From CAYPAV01 sp964408805 (GTDB lineage Bacteria > Pseudomonadota > Alphaproteobacteria > UBA8366): a DNA stretch of 64,000 nt. The first letter of the stretch is position 1, and every line of letters begins with the position of its first letter. Made by a program: the position numbers and the translations under genes. The notes beneath the pieces were generated by a model. The model was not told where the DNA came from and did no database searches. It saw only the letters and a program-made list of their open reading frames with translations. The DNA is taken from contig CAYPAV010000007.1 of the NCBI GenBank assembly GCA_964408805.1, positions 168,318 to 232,317 on the forward strand, given 5' to 3'. Below, piece by piece: positions 29,791 through 38,108 of this stretch.

Positions 29791-31030
29791 GCGCAATGGC
29801 CGTGTCCTCGTCTCCGCTGGCGTCCTGGACATCGAGATCCGGCGCATCGGCGACCGCGTCGATCGTGACGGCAATGTTGCCCGTGGCTGTCGCGGTGGTC
29901 TCGGCCCCGGTCTCGGGGTCGGTATCGGTCGCGACGGCAGTGACGCTGAGATCGAGATCGACGTCGCTGTCGGCGGCCGGCGACAGGGTGAGGGCCGACA
30001 GCTGGTCGGCGACGCTGGTGACGACATTGCCGTCGGCATCGACGATATCGCTGATCGTGACCGTGCCGTCGGTATTGACGGTGCCGGTGTTGAGGGTCGC
30101 GCCGTTGAGTCCGCCGATGGTGATCGACAGGCTCTCCGAGCCGTCGAGATCGGTCAGCGCGCTGGAGATATCGAGCGCGACCGTGCCGTCCTCGACAACC
30201 TGCGCCGTACCGTCGAGTTCGAGAGTCGGCGCATCGGCGACCGCATCAACGGCCACGGTGATCGTGCCGGTCGTCGTCGCCGTGGCGCCGCTGCTGGATT
30301 CGGTTGCCGTCGCGGTGACGGTCAGGTCGAAATCAACGCCGCTATTCGCGGGCGGCGTCACGGCGAGGCCGTCCAACTGAGCCGGTGTCAGAGTCACGCT
30401 GCCGCTGGAGATTTCGAACGTGTCCCCCGCCGTATTCGTGAGCGTCGCTCCTTCCGGGATGCCGTCGATCTCGAGCGAGATCGACTCGGATCCATCCGTG
30501 TTGGTCAGCGCGCTCGAAATCTCGAGCGGGATCGAGTTGTCTTCGAGGCCGGTCGCGTCGCCGACCACGAGCGTTGGCGGAGTGGCGGTGATGTCGAAGG
30601 TGACGGGGAGGGTGGCGCTGTTGGATGCCGTCGATTGGGCGCCGGTATCGGGGTCCGTGTCTGTCGCCGTCGAGGTGACCGTCAGCGAAAAATCGCCGCC
30701 GACCGAAACGGGGGCGCGCATGCTGAGATCGGTAAGGTCGCTCGGCGACAAGGTAACGTTGTTGTCGGTTGCGGTTGCGGTAAATTCGGTGCCGCCGGCG
30801 GTGATGATCACCACACCTTCCGGAATGTCGCTGATCTCAATCGAGAGAATTTCTTCCGAGCCGTCGGTATCCGTGACCGCCGTTGAAATGTCGAGCGCTG
30901 TCGTACCATCGGTGCCGACGGCGGTCGCCTCGACTTCTACATCGGGGGTATCGGCAACGGCCGTGACCGTCACGTCGACGCGCACGGTTTCGAGCAGGCT
31001 GCCCGGCAGGCTGATGTCCCCGGTACCGCC
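29785..31030 (-). pseudogene. Cadherin-like repeat block of the adhesin, upstream frame
   Basis: About 415 residues that read as four cadherin-like repeats, from TVTAVADTPDVEVEATAV (about 30,960) to ASGDEDTAIALD (29,786). The typical segments LSIEISDIPEGV, ISLEIDGIPEGA and LSITIGGLNGAT are present. After 29,786 this frame continues to a stop at 29558 only as meaningless Arg/His-rich sequence. Beyond about 31,030 it overlaps a segment whose convincing coding direction is the plus strand. The formal open frame is 29558-31216. Confidence 0.6.
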
Positions 31031-31039
31031 GCCGGCGGC

Positions 31040-31593
31040 GAAAGCGAAGGCGCCGAGGGCGATCTCGAGCAATTGGCCGAGCAGCTCGGCGATATCGATA
31101 CGGCGGCGGGTGGTGAAGGCGAAGGCGCCGAAGGCGACCTGGAACAGCTGGCCGATCAACTGAACGACATCGAATCCGCGGCCGGCGGTGAAGGCGCCGA
31201 GGGCGACTTGGAGCAATTGGCTGAACAGCTCAACGACATCGAATCCGCGTCCGGCGACGAGAGTATCGACGACCTCGCGGAACAGTTGAACGAAATCGAA
31301 ACCGAAGCAGGCGGCGACGTAGAGGTTGACCTGGATCTTATTGCCCAGGAGTTGGAAGAAGTGGATGAGGCGCCCTTGGGTGGGCTCGACAATAGTAATG
31401 ACCTTGGCGACGACGAAATCGACTTTACCCCGCCGACGGAAGTGGTCGATCCGATCGACGAAATAATTGTCACGGACCCCTTCGAGGGCAACAATACCGT
31501 GACTTTCAGTTTCGATTCGGGCCAGACCAATGTCGATCTCGGCGCGGGCGACGACGTACTGACAGTCGATCTTGGATCGACATGCAGGACGTT
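31040..31593 (+). pseudogene. Inverted N-terminal segment of the adhesin (coding on the plus strand)
   Basis: The plus strand reads as a normal acidic adhesin segment. It starts with three tandem copies of about 25 residues (core GAEGDLEQLAEQLNDIES), then IDDLAEQLNEIETEAGG, then FEGNNTVTFSFDSGQTNVD and LGAGDDVLTVDLGS, an RTX-like turn. It has no start codon with a ribosome site on its left. On its right it runs into the reverse complement of the adhesin N-terminus and stops at 31603. The minus frame over the same bases is Ser/Pro-rich and unlike any part of the adhesin. Confidence 0.55.
31565..31581. repeat. Short inverted repeat at the right inversion boundary
   Basis: GTCGATC-TTG-GATCGAC is a perfect 7-bp inverted repeat with a 3-bp spacer. 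It sits exactly where the minus-strand adhesin N-terminus (ending NVLHVD) gives way to the plus-strand coding segment (ending VDLGS). Confidence 0.75.
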
Positions 31594-31638
31594 GCCCGCC
31601 TGAGTGGTTCCCGTGGTACCTGACTGATTTTCCGACAT
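31575..31638 (-). pseudogene. Adhesin N-terminus (start codon and first ~20 residues)
   Basis: ATG at 31638 is preceded by GGAGATATCGTT and begins MSENQSGTTGTTQAGNVLHVD, a plausible start for a type I secretion substrate (no cleavable signal peptide). After about 20 residues the frame enters the inverted segment. It stays formally open to 31156 but is Ser/Pro-rich. In a non-inverted version this N-terminus would lead into the GAEGDLEQL repeats. Confidence 0.5.
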
Positions 31639-31679
31639 AACGATATCTCCGAAGGGATGTTCGGTGTTTCCGGTGCCAA

Positions 31680-31697
31680 TATCTAAAATTTTAGATA
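31680..31697. promoter_or_regulatory. Perfect 18-bp palindrome, candidate operator
   Basis: TATCTAAAATTTTAGATA is perfectly self-complementary and lies about 42 bp upstream of the adhesin ATG. Its core recurs near 31,860. It could be an operator or part of the promoter; the binding protein is unknown. Confidence 0.5.
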
Positions 31698-31705
31698 ACT
31701 TTGGC

Positions 31706-31721
31706 TGTGATCGCCGTCACA
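31706..31721. promoter_or_regulatory. CRP/Vfr-type cAMP receptor protein binding site
   Basis: TGTGA-TCGCCG-TCACA is an exact match to the CRP consensus TGTGA-N6-TCACA, at about 68 bp upstream of the adhesin start codon. Its position would suit activation of a promoter driving the minus-strand adhesin gene. It is also about 300 bp upstream of the divergent Panacea gene. Confidence 0.6.
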
Positions 31722-32015
31722 CCCAAAACTCGAGTGGCGACAACAACCGAAAAACGCGCGAATTCCGAACGTTATCCCTCACTTTTTGTTTCGGTTCGGA
31801 AGCCGTTTGGCTGCCGTAATCATTAATATATTATGGGTTTCGTCCAATTTCAATAAAATTTTAGATAAATTTATTGTACGTCGGGCGCGACAGGTCGAAT
31901 GGGATCCCGCGAAGCCCGGTCCCGGTCGCGGGCTTGCGTCGGGGCCGGAGGTGCGGTTTTATATTGGAACCGTCCCGGCGGAAATCGTCGGAGCAGGAAT
32001 TGAGGAAGTGTCGGC

Positions 32016-32534
32016 ATGTCAGTTTGCGCCGTCGAATCGGTGCTGGACATCGCCTTGTGGTTTCAGGATCGATCGCGAATCGAAAACGAGCACATGCAGG
32101 CGCAAAAGCTCCAACGGCTGTTATTCGTAGCTCAAGGACGCTATGCCGCCGAATATCATGGCCGCAAATTGATGCCGGCGGTCTTCGTGGCCCATGAACT
32201 GGGACCGCTGGAGCCCAATATCATGCGGTTTTTCGAATTCGGGCCGCCGCAGATCCCGACCGTCGACCCGCCCGGCGAGGTTGGGGAATTCCTCGAGCGA
32301 TTATGGCTCAAGATCGGACATCATTCGGCAAATCGGCTGGGCGAGCTCGCACGCGCCCATCCGGCCTATCGCAAGGCGATCTCGATCGGACAGGGAGAGG
32401 AAATCCCCTTTGCCGCCATCGTCAAGGGTGCGAAGGCAACGGCCAAGAAGCCCCCGAAACAGGTAAAGACCGCGGACGGACGGACGGTCAGCCAATGGAT
32501 GCCGCCAAAGAAGTTCGGCGACAAGGTATCATGA
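32016..32534 (+). CDS. Panacea/SocA-type antitoxin-like protein (DUF4065, GepA-like)
   Basis: A 172-residue protein. Residues 15-90 match the Panacea/DUF4065 fold (KLQRLLFVAQGRYAAEYHGR, PAVFVAHELGPLEP), known from SocA, the proteolytic adaptor-antitoxin of Caulobacter SocB, and from phage GepA proteins. The Lys/Pro-rich C-terminal tail is unlike SocA. GAGGAAG precedes the ATG. Panacea antitoxins normally sit next to a toxin gene; none is seen on either side, so this is an orphan or has another role. Confidence 0.7.
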   Translation: MSVCAVESVLDIALWFQDRSRIENEHMQAQKLQRLLFVAQGRYAAEYHGRKLMPAVFVAHELGPLEPNIMRFFEFGPPQIPTVDPPGEVGEFLERLWLKIGHHSANRLGELARAHPAYRKAISIGQGEEIPFAAIVKGAKATAKKPPKQVKTADGRTVSQWMPPKKFGDKVS

Positions 32535-32581
32535 ACGAGGTTTCGTAAACTGTCCCGCGCGGCCGGTGGTCCACTATCGGT

Positions 32582-32612
32582 TTGACTGATCCCCCGCACC
32601 AATCAATATATA
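32582..32612 (+). promoter_or_regulatory. Putative promoter of the Mrp operon
   Basis: TTGACT (32582-32587) is followed after 17-19 bp by AATATA/TATATA, about 60 bp upstream of the mrpE start and inside the only A+T-rich part of the gap. Confidence 0.4.
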
Positions 32613-32670
32613 GTGTTGCCGGGTTTCACGGGGGCGACCAGCTCAACCACGCGAAGAGAGGGGAGACGAT

Positions 32671-33147
32671 TTGCGCCGCGCCATTTCCTTGGGCGTAACC
32701 TTGTTTGTCGTATGGTTGCTGCTTTCGGGGCATTACAACCCGCTCTTGATCGGCTTGGGACTGTTCTCCTGTGCGCTGACGGTTGCGATCGTGTTGCGCA
32801 TGGATGTCTGCGACCTTGAGACTCATCCCGTTCATCTGACGACGCGGATTTTCGGGTATTGGCTCTGGCTCTGGAAGGAAATCACGAAGGCCAATATCGA
32901 CGTGGCGAAGCGTGTGCTCGCGCCGCGAATGCCGGTTCGGCCCGCCCTTATCGAGGTGACTCCCAGCCAGGCGACCGAGTTGGGCCAAGTCATTTATGCG
33001 AATTCCATCACGCTGACGCCCGGCACCACGACGATGGATATTCGAGATGGCACCTTCCTCGTTCACTGCATTTCGCCCGAGGTCGGCGACGATCTGCTGT
33101 CCGGTGACATGGATCGCCACGTCACCCTTCTGGAGGGCGAGAAATGA
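32671..33147 (+). CDS. mrpE: Mrp-type Na+/H+ antiporter subunit E
   Basis: A 158-residue protein with two or three hydrophobic segments at the N-terminus. The MrpE signature follows: LEVTPSQATELGQVIYANSITLTPGT-type text (here ALIEVTPSQATELG, SITLTPGT), then the short soluble end. The TTG start is supported by AGGGGAG six bases upstream. It is the first gene of the antiporter operon; its stop overlaps the mrpF ATG as ATGA. Confidence 0.88.
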   Translation: MRRAISLGVTLFVVWLLLSGHYNPLLIGLGLFSCALTVAIVLRMDVCDLETHPVHLTTRIFGYWLWLWKEITKANIDVAKRVLAPRMPVRPALIEVTPSQATELGQVIYANSITLTPGTTTMDIRDGTFLVHCISPEVGDDLLSGDMDRHVTLLEGEK

Positions 33148-33440
33148 TGTTCGTCGCGGCGACCGCCGCCGTCATCGTTTGCATGCTGCTGGCGATGGGG
33201 CGGGCCTTTCTCGGACCGACCCTTTTCGACCGCGTGCTGGCGGTAAACGCCTTCGGCACCAAGACTGTGGTGATGATCGCGCTCTTGGGATTCCTCGCCG
33301 AACGGCCGGATTTCGTCGATATCGCGCTGCTTTACGCGTTGCTCAATTTCATCGGTACCATCGCGATCTTGAAGTTCTTCCGTTACGGCCATATGGGGCA
33401 GGGCGGCGAGGAACCTTCGACGGGCGAGGAGCCGTCTTGA
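33144..33440 (+). CDS. mrpF: Mrp-type antiporter subunit F
   Basis: A 98-residue protein with three membrane helices. MrpF-type features are the FDRVLAVNAFGTKTVVM segment in the first loop and FVDIALLYALLNFIGTIAILKF in the third span. It is a structural subunit of the multi-subunit cation/proton antiporter. Start and stop overlap both neighbours (ATGA), so translation is coupled. Confidence 0.88.
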   Translation: MMFVAATAAVIVCMLLAMGRAFLGPTLFDRVLAVNAFGTKTVVMIALLGFLAERPDFVDIALLYALLNFIGTIAILKFFRYGHMGQGGEEPSTGEEPS

Positions 33441-33781
33441 TGGATTGGATTCTTGACGGTTTAAGCTGGATTCTGCTGATGGGCGGGTCTTTTTTCATGC
33501 TGGCGGGCGCCATCGGGATCTTGCGGCTGCCGGACGTCTATTCGAGGACCCATGCGTCGGGCATGACGGATACGCTGGGGGCGGGACTAATGCTGATCGG
33601 CATGGCGATCCAGGCGGGATTTACGCTCGCCGCAGTCAAATTGCTAATGATTATTCTCTTTATCATGTTTACCAGCCCGACAGCGACCTATGCCGTCGTC
33701 CATGCGGCCCTGTCGGAGGGATTGGAGCCGGTGCTCGGCGGAAAGGACGATTCGGCGGAGGACGACCCATCGAAGACATAA
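33440..33781 (+). CDS. mrpG: Mrp-type antiporter subunit G
   Basis: A 113-residue protein with three membrane helices and the MrpG motif LPDVYSRTHASGMTDTLGAGLMLIG, ending in an acidic tail. The ATG shares one base with the mrpF stop. A frame open from 33047 covers this gene but only the part from 33440 looks like the family. Confidence 0.88.
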   Translation: MDWILDGLSWILLMGGSFFMLAGAIGILRLPDVYSRTHASGMTDTLGAGLMLIGMAIQAGFTLAAVKLLMIILFIMFTSPTATYAVVHAALSEGLEPVLGGKDDSAEDDPSKT

Positions 33782-33795
33782 TCAATATCGTCCTG

Positions 33796-34332
33796 TTGGC
33801 CTTGATGGCGGCGACAATCTACATGATCGTGCGCCTGCACAATCTTTTCGCGGTGGTCATGCTGGGGGGCATATACAGTCTCCTCGCGGCGACCATGTTC
33901 GTGGTCTTCGATGCCGTGGATGTCGCCTTTACCGAAGCAGCCGTGGGAGCCGGGATCGCGACGGTCCTGCTGCTCAGCGCGCTCGCACTGACGACCCGCG
34001 AGGAGAAGATGAAGACGGGAACCTCGATCTGGCCGCTTCTGGTGGTGTTGGCGGCGGCCGCCGCCCTCATTTACGGCACTCTTGATATGCCCCATTACGG
34101 CGATCCGACGGCGGCGATCCATACCCATGTCGTGCCGCGCTACCTGGAAGCGGGTCTCCATGAGACCGGAGTGCCGAATATCGTTACCGCCGTCCTGGCG
34201 AGCTATCGCGGGTTCGATACGCTGGGAGAGGCATTCGTCATCTTTACCGCCGGTGTCGGCGTGATGATTTTGGTCGGGCGCGGCCGTCGGCAAGACGATA
34301 TCAGGCTGCTCGACAAGGAAGGGGAGTCGTGA
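33796..34332 (+). CDS. DUF4040/MbhD-MbhE-like Mrp subunit (C-terminal part of MrpA)
   Basis: A 178-residue protein with four or five hydrophobic spans. The first half (LLAATMFVVFDAVDVAFTEAAVGAGI) is the DUF4040 region that forms the C-terminal part of MrpA in other bacteria. The second half (ETGVPNIVTAVLASYRGFDTLGE) is the MrpA/MbhE ending. MrpA is therefore split here. The TTG at 33796 is uncertain, since the frame reads hydrophobically a few codons further back and an ATG exists at 33805. The end overlaps mrpB. Confidence 0.78.
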   Translation: MALMAATIYMIVRLHNLFAVVMLGGIYSLLAATMFVVFDAVDVAFTEAAVGAGIATVLLLSALALTTREEKMKTGTSIWPLLVVLAAAAALIYGTLDMPHYGDPTAAIHTHVVPRYLEAGLHETGVPNIVTAVLASYRGFDTLGEAFVIFTAGVGVMILVGRGRRQDDIRLLDKEGES

Positions 34333-34766
34333 GTAATCATCTGATCATCCGGGTGATCTCGAAGCTGTTGATCCCATTCATTCTGATCTACGGGCTTTAC
34401 GTGCAGTTCCATGGCGATTTCGGGCCGGGCGGCGGGTTTCAGGCGGGCGTGATTTTTGCCGCTGCGTTCATTCTCTACGCCCTGGTATTCGGATTGGACA
34501 ATGCGCGCCATGTACTTCCGCACTGGGTCTTGCGGACGGGCCTGTCTTGCGGCGTGTTGATCTATGGTCTGACAGGTGTCGCCGGTCTCCTTCTCGGTCA
34601 CAACTATCTCGACTATTCGCCGCTCCGCGCCGAGGCGGTGCATGGGCAGCATCTCGGTATTTTCCTCGTCGAGCTGGGCGTCGGCATGACCGTGTCCTCG
34701 GCCATGGCCATCGTTTTCTTTTCCTTCACGGGCCGCGACGATCGGCTGACCGAAGGCGAGGAATGA
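34329..34766 (+). CDS. mrpB: Mrp-type antiporter subunit B (MnhB domain)
   Basis: A 145-residue protein with four membrane helices and the MnhB motifs GPGGGFQAGVIFAAAFIL and ELGVGMTVSSAMAIVFF. The GTG start overlaps the previous stop as GTGA. It is a structural subunit lying between the MrpA-derived subunit and MrpC in the assembled complex. Confidence 0.87.
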   Translation: MSNHLIIRVISKLLIPFILIYGLYVQFHGDFGPGGGFQAGVIFAAAFILYALVFGLDNARHVLPHWVLRTGLSCGVLIYGLTGVAGLLLGHNYLDYSPLRAEAVHGQHLGIFLVELGVGMTVSSAMAIVFFSFTGRDDRLTEGEE

Positions 34767-34770
34767 CGCG

Positions 34771-35127
34771 ATGATCGCCTGGCCCGGCCTATACGATTAT
34801 TGGATCGTCGTCTTCCTGATGATGGCGGGCCTCTATATCGTCATTTCGAGCCGAAACCTGGTCAAGCAGATGGTCGGCCTGGGCGTATTCCAGTCCTCGG
34901 TCTTCGTCTTCTATATCGCCATGGGGAAGGTCGCGGGCGGAACCGCGCCGATCATCTCCGAGGGCATTCAAGTTTATTCGAACCCACTGCCGCATGTCCT
35001 GATCCTGACCGCGATCGTCGTCGGCGTGGCCACGCTTGCCGTCGGTTTGGCGTTGATCGTTCGGATCAACGAAAGCTTCGGGTCGATCGAGGAAGACGAG
35101 ATTCGCGAAGAGGAAGAGCAGGCGTGA
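34771..35127 (+). CDS. mrpC: Mrp-type antiporter subunit C (NuoK-like)
   Basis: A 118-residue protein with three membrane helices, homologous to NuoK of complex I. Marks are the middle VKQMVGLGVFQSSVFVFYIAMG and the third-span LTAIVVGVATLAVGLALI. It ends in an acidic tail and overlaps the mrpD start (GTGA). Confidence 0.88.
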   Translation: MIAWPGLYDYWIVVFLMMAGLYIVISSRNLVKQMVGLGVFQSSVFVFYIAMGKVAGGTAPIISEGIQVYSNPLPHVLILTAIVVGVATLAVGLALIVRINESFGSIEEDEIREEEEQA

Positions 35128-36602
35128 TCGAGGCCCATCTCCCGGCCCTGCAGGTAATTCTCCCGCTGCTGACGGCCCCGATTTGTGTTCTCGCGCGCCG
35201 GGGCGGGATCGCCTATGTGCTGACGGTGGCCGCGAGCTGGCTCAGCCTGGCGATTGCGATTGCACTATTGGGCCAGGTGCTGGAGTCGGGACCGATTTCC
35301 TATCACCTGGGCGGCTGGCCACCGCCCTGGGGGATCGAGCTGCGGGTCGATTCGGTCAATGCCTTCGTGCTGTTGATCGTGGCCGCGATCGGCGCCGTCG
35401 TCCTTGGCGGCGCCAAACCCAGCGTCGATCGCGAAATCGACCAGCCTCGGCACCACTTTTTTTATGCCAGCGCGCTGCTGTGCCTCGCCGGTCTCCTCGG
35501 TGTTACGATCACGGGCGACGCTTTCAATCTCTTCGTGTTCATGGAAATTTCGTCGCTTTCCTCATATATTTTGATCGGTATCGGCCGCGATCGCCGGGCG
35601 TTGATCGCTGCCTATCGTTATCTCGTGCTGGGCACGATCGGCGCCACTTTTTATCTCATCGGTGTCGGCCTGATCTATCAGGCGACCGGCACCTTGAATA
35701 TGGCGGATATGGCGGTCCGTGTGGCGGAATTGACCGATAACCGCGCCGTGCGCGCCGCTTTCGGCTTCATGACAGTGGGGCTTGCCATCAAGCTGGCCCT
35801 ATTCCCACTGCATTTGTGGCTGCCCAACGCCTACGCCTACGCGCCGTCGATCAGCACCGCCTTTCTCGCGGCCACGGCGACCAAGGTCTCTCTTTATGTC
35901 CTCATTCGGGTCTTCGTGACGATCTTCGGCCCGGTCTTCTCGTTCGAGGTCCTGCCGCTCGGTGAAATTCTCATGGTGCTGGCGATATTGGCGATGTTTA
36001 TCGGCTCCACGATCGCCATATTCCAAATTGATGCCAAGCGCATGCTCGCCTATTCGAGCGTCGCGCAAATCGGCTATATGGTCCTCGGCGTCAGCCTGGC
36101 GACCGTTCTGGGTATGACCGGGGGTATCCTGCATCTCTTCAATCATGCGCTGATCAAGGGCGGATTGTTTCTTTGCATGGCCTGCGTGTTTTGGCGGCTG
36201 GGCTCGGTCGCGATCGCCGACTTGGACGGTCTCGGTCGTCGCATGCCGTGGACGATGGCGGCCTTCGTGATCGGCGGTTTGAGCCTGATCGGCATTCCCC
36301 TGACGGCGGGATTCGTCTCGAAATGGTATCTCATCCTGGCGGCTCTCGACCTCGACTGGTGGTGGCTCGCCGCGCTGATCATTTTCTCGTCGCTGCTCGC
36401 GGTGATTTACGTCTGGCGCGTGGTAGAGATCGCCTATTTGCGCCCCGCCCCCGACTCCGCGCCTAGCGGAGAGGCACCGCTGGCACTGTTGGTCCCGACA
36501 TGGGTCCTTGTCCTGGCGAATGTCTATTTCGGGATCGACACGCGCCTCAGCGTCGGCGTGGCCCGGCGGTCGGCTGAATTCCTGCTCGGTGGCGGATCAT
36601 GA
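35124..36602 (+). CDS. mrpD: Mrp-type antiporter subunit D (NuoM/N-like proton channel)
   Basis: A 492-residue protein with about 14 membrane helices. The ion-translocation residues of the NuoL/M/N family are present: the Glu in FMEISSLSSYILIG and the Lys in AIKLALFPLHLWLP. A later Lys is found in AATATKVSLYVLIR. The GTG at 35124 overlaps the mrpC stop, so the much longer frame from 34800 is rejected. It is the second-largest catalytic subunit of the complex. Confidence 0.88.
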   Translation: MIEAHLPALQVILPLLTAPICVLARRGGIAYVLTVAASWLSLAIAIALLGQVLESGPISYHLGGWPPPWGIELRVDSVNAFVLLIVAAIGAVVLGGAKPSVDREIDQPRHHFFYASALLCLAGLLGVTITGDAFNLFVFMEISSLSSYILIGIGRDRRALIAAYRYLVLGTIGATFYLIGVGLIYQATGTLNMADMAVRVAELTDNRAVRAAFGFMTVGLAIKLALFPLHLWLPNAYAYAPSISTAFLAATATKVSLYVLIRVFVTIFGPVFSFEVLPLGEILMVLAILAMFIGSTIAIFQIDAKRMLAYSSVAQIGYMVLGVSLATVLGMTGGILHLFNHALIKGGLFLCMACVFWRLGSVAIADLDGLGRRMPWTMAAFVIGGLSLIGIPLTAGFVSKWYLILAALDLDWWWLAALIIFSSLLAVIYVWRVVEIAYLRPAPDSAPSGEAPLALLVPTWVLVLANVYFGIDTRLSVGVARRSAEFLLGGGS

Positions 36603-38074
36603 GCGCGGCCGACTATATCCTGTTGACCATGATCATCCCGCTCGTGGCGGCAGTCCTGATCTCGCTCTGCGGCGCCAAGCCGAACCTTCGCGAGGCCGTC
36701 ACCCTGGTAAGCGCCGTATTGCTGTTCGTCGTGGTTCTCAATCTCCTGCCGGGAACGCTCGACGGGTTGCGGACTCGTGTGGATTTGTTCGAATTCCTGC
36801 CCGGTCTTTCGATCAGCTTCGAGTTGGAGCCGCTCGGCATGATCTTCGCGCTGATCGCGTCCTTCCTGTGGATCGTGAATTCGATCTATTCGATCGGCTA
36901 CATGCGCGGCAACAAGGAAGACAACCAGACACGCTTCTACGTCTATTTCGCCATCGCGATCGCGAGCGCCATGTGTATCGCCGTATCGGGCAACATGATG
37001 ACCCTGTTCATCGGCTACGAGGTGCTGTCGCTGTCGACCTATCCCCTGGTGACCCATCACGGCGATGCCGAGGCGCGGAAGGGCGGGCGGATATATCTCG
37101 GGTTTCTTCTCAGCACCTCGATCGGCCTGTTGCTGCTAGGTATGATCTGGACCTGGGACGTCGCCGGGACCTTGCGCTTCGTGCCGGGTGGAATTTTGGC
37201 GGGGAAGGCGGAAGGGGGGCTGATCGCCATACTGCTGGTGCTTTACATGTACGGCATCGGCAAGGCGGCATTGATGCCGTTCCATCGCTGGCTTCCGGCC
37301 GCCATGGTGGCACCGACCCCGGTCAGCGCGCTCCTGCATGCGGTCGCGGTCGTCAAGGCCGGCGTCTTCAGCGTCGTTAAGGTCTTGTTCTATATCTTCG
37401 GAATCGACGTTCTCGCCGGCCTTCCCGGAACCGGCTGGCTGATCTATGTCGCGGGTTTCACCATAATCGCGGCGTCGGTTGTGGCACTTCGCTCGGATAA
37501 CCTGAAACGCCGGTTGGCCTATTCCACGGTGAGCCAACTCTCTTATGTGATCTTGGCGGCGGCAATCCTGACACCGCTTTCGGTCGTCGGCGCGGTGCTC
37601 CACATCGGGGCGCACGCTTTCGGCAAGATCACCCTATTTTTCGCGGCGGGCTCGATATATACCGCCGCGCACAAGACGGAGATCAGCCAGTTGAACGGCA
37701 TCGGCCGCCGGATGCCGTGGACCATGGGGGCCTTTGCCGTCGGCACACTGTCGATGATAGGCATACCGCCGACCGCCGGCTTCGTCAGCAAATGGTACAT
37801 CCTGATGGGGGCACTCTCCGAGATGCATGTATTCGCCCTCGTCGTGATCGTGGCGAGCACGCTGTTGAATGCCGCCTATTTCCTGCCGATCGTCTATTCG
37901 GCGTTTATGCGGGCACCCGACAATCCGGGAGCGGATGGGCATGGGTCCGACCATGGCGAGGCGCCGCTTCCGATCGTCGTCGCCTTGGTGACGACGGCGG
38001 CAGGAACCGTCATGCTGTTTTTCTTTTCCGACATTCCGTTGTCGTTGGCGCAACAAATGGTCGGAGGCGGGTGA
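36599..38074 (+). CDS. Second NuoL/M-like proton-channel subunit of the Mrp cluster (MrpA N-terminal type)
   Basis: A 491-residue membrane protein with channel residues in YEVLSLSTYPLVTHHG (Glu) and KAALMPFHRWLPAAM and VVKAGVFSVVK (Lys). The pattern of THHGDAEARKGG and ALLHAVAVVKAG is closer to NuoL/MrpA N-terminal halves than to MrpD. With the DUF4040 protein it would together replace the single large MrpA. It overlaps mrpD as ATGA and ends the plus-strand operon. Confidence 0.85.
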   Translation: MSAADYILLTMIIPLVAAVLISLCGAKPNLREAVTLVSAVLLFVVVLNLLPGTLDGLRTRVDLFEFLPGLSISFELEPLGMIFALIASFLWIVNSIYSIGYMRGNKEDNQTRFYVYFAIAIASAMCIAVSGNMMTLFIGYEVLSLSTYPLVTHHGDAEARKGGRIYLGFLLSTSIGLLLLGMIWTWDVAGTLRFVPGGILAGKAEGGLIAILLVLYMYGIGKAALMPFHRWLPAAMVAPTPVSALLHAVAVVKAGVFSVVKVLFYIFGIDVLAGLPGTGWLIYVAGFTIIAASVVALRSDNLKRRLAYSTVSQLSYVILAAAILTPLSVVGAVLHIGAHAFGKITLFFAAGSIYTAAHKTEISQLNGIGRRMPWTMGAFAVGTLSMIGIPPTAGFVSKWYILMGALSEMHVFALVVIVASTLLNAAYFLPIVYSAFMRAPDNPGADGHGSDHGEAPLPIVVALVTTAAGTVMLFFFSDIPLSLAQQMVGGG

Positions 38075-38108
38075 TAACGGCCGAGAACGACAGGCTGCGT
38101 ATCCGCGC

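Larger units (their letters stand above)
31639..32015. other. A+T-rich regulatory region upstream of the adhesin
   Basis: This gap of 377 bp between the divergent adhesin start (31638) and the Panacea gene (32016) has no convincing gene. It holds the 18-bp palindrome and the CRP-type site listed separately. A second copy of the AAAATTTTAGATAA core lies around 31,856-31,868. The right half, from about 31,890, is G+C-rich and probably carries the Panacea gene's promoter. Confidence 0.5.

Noticed and set aside
31156..31638. Full 160-codon minus frame as a normal adhesin N-terminus
   Set aside because: Only the first ~20 codons look real; the rest is Ser/Pro-rich while the plus strand reads as adhesin, so it was treated as an inverted segment.
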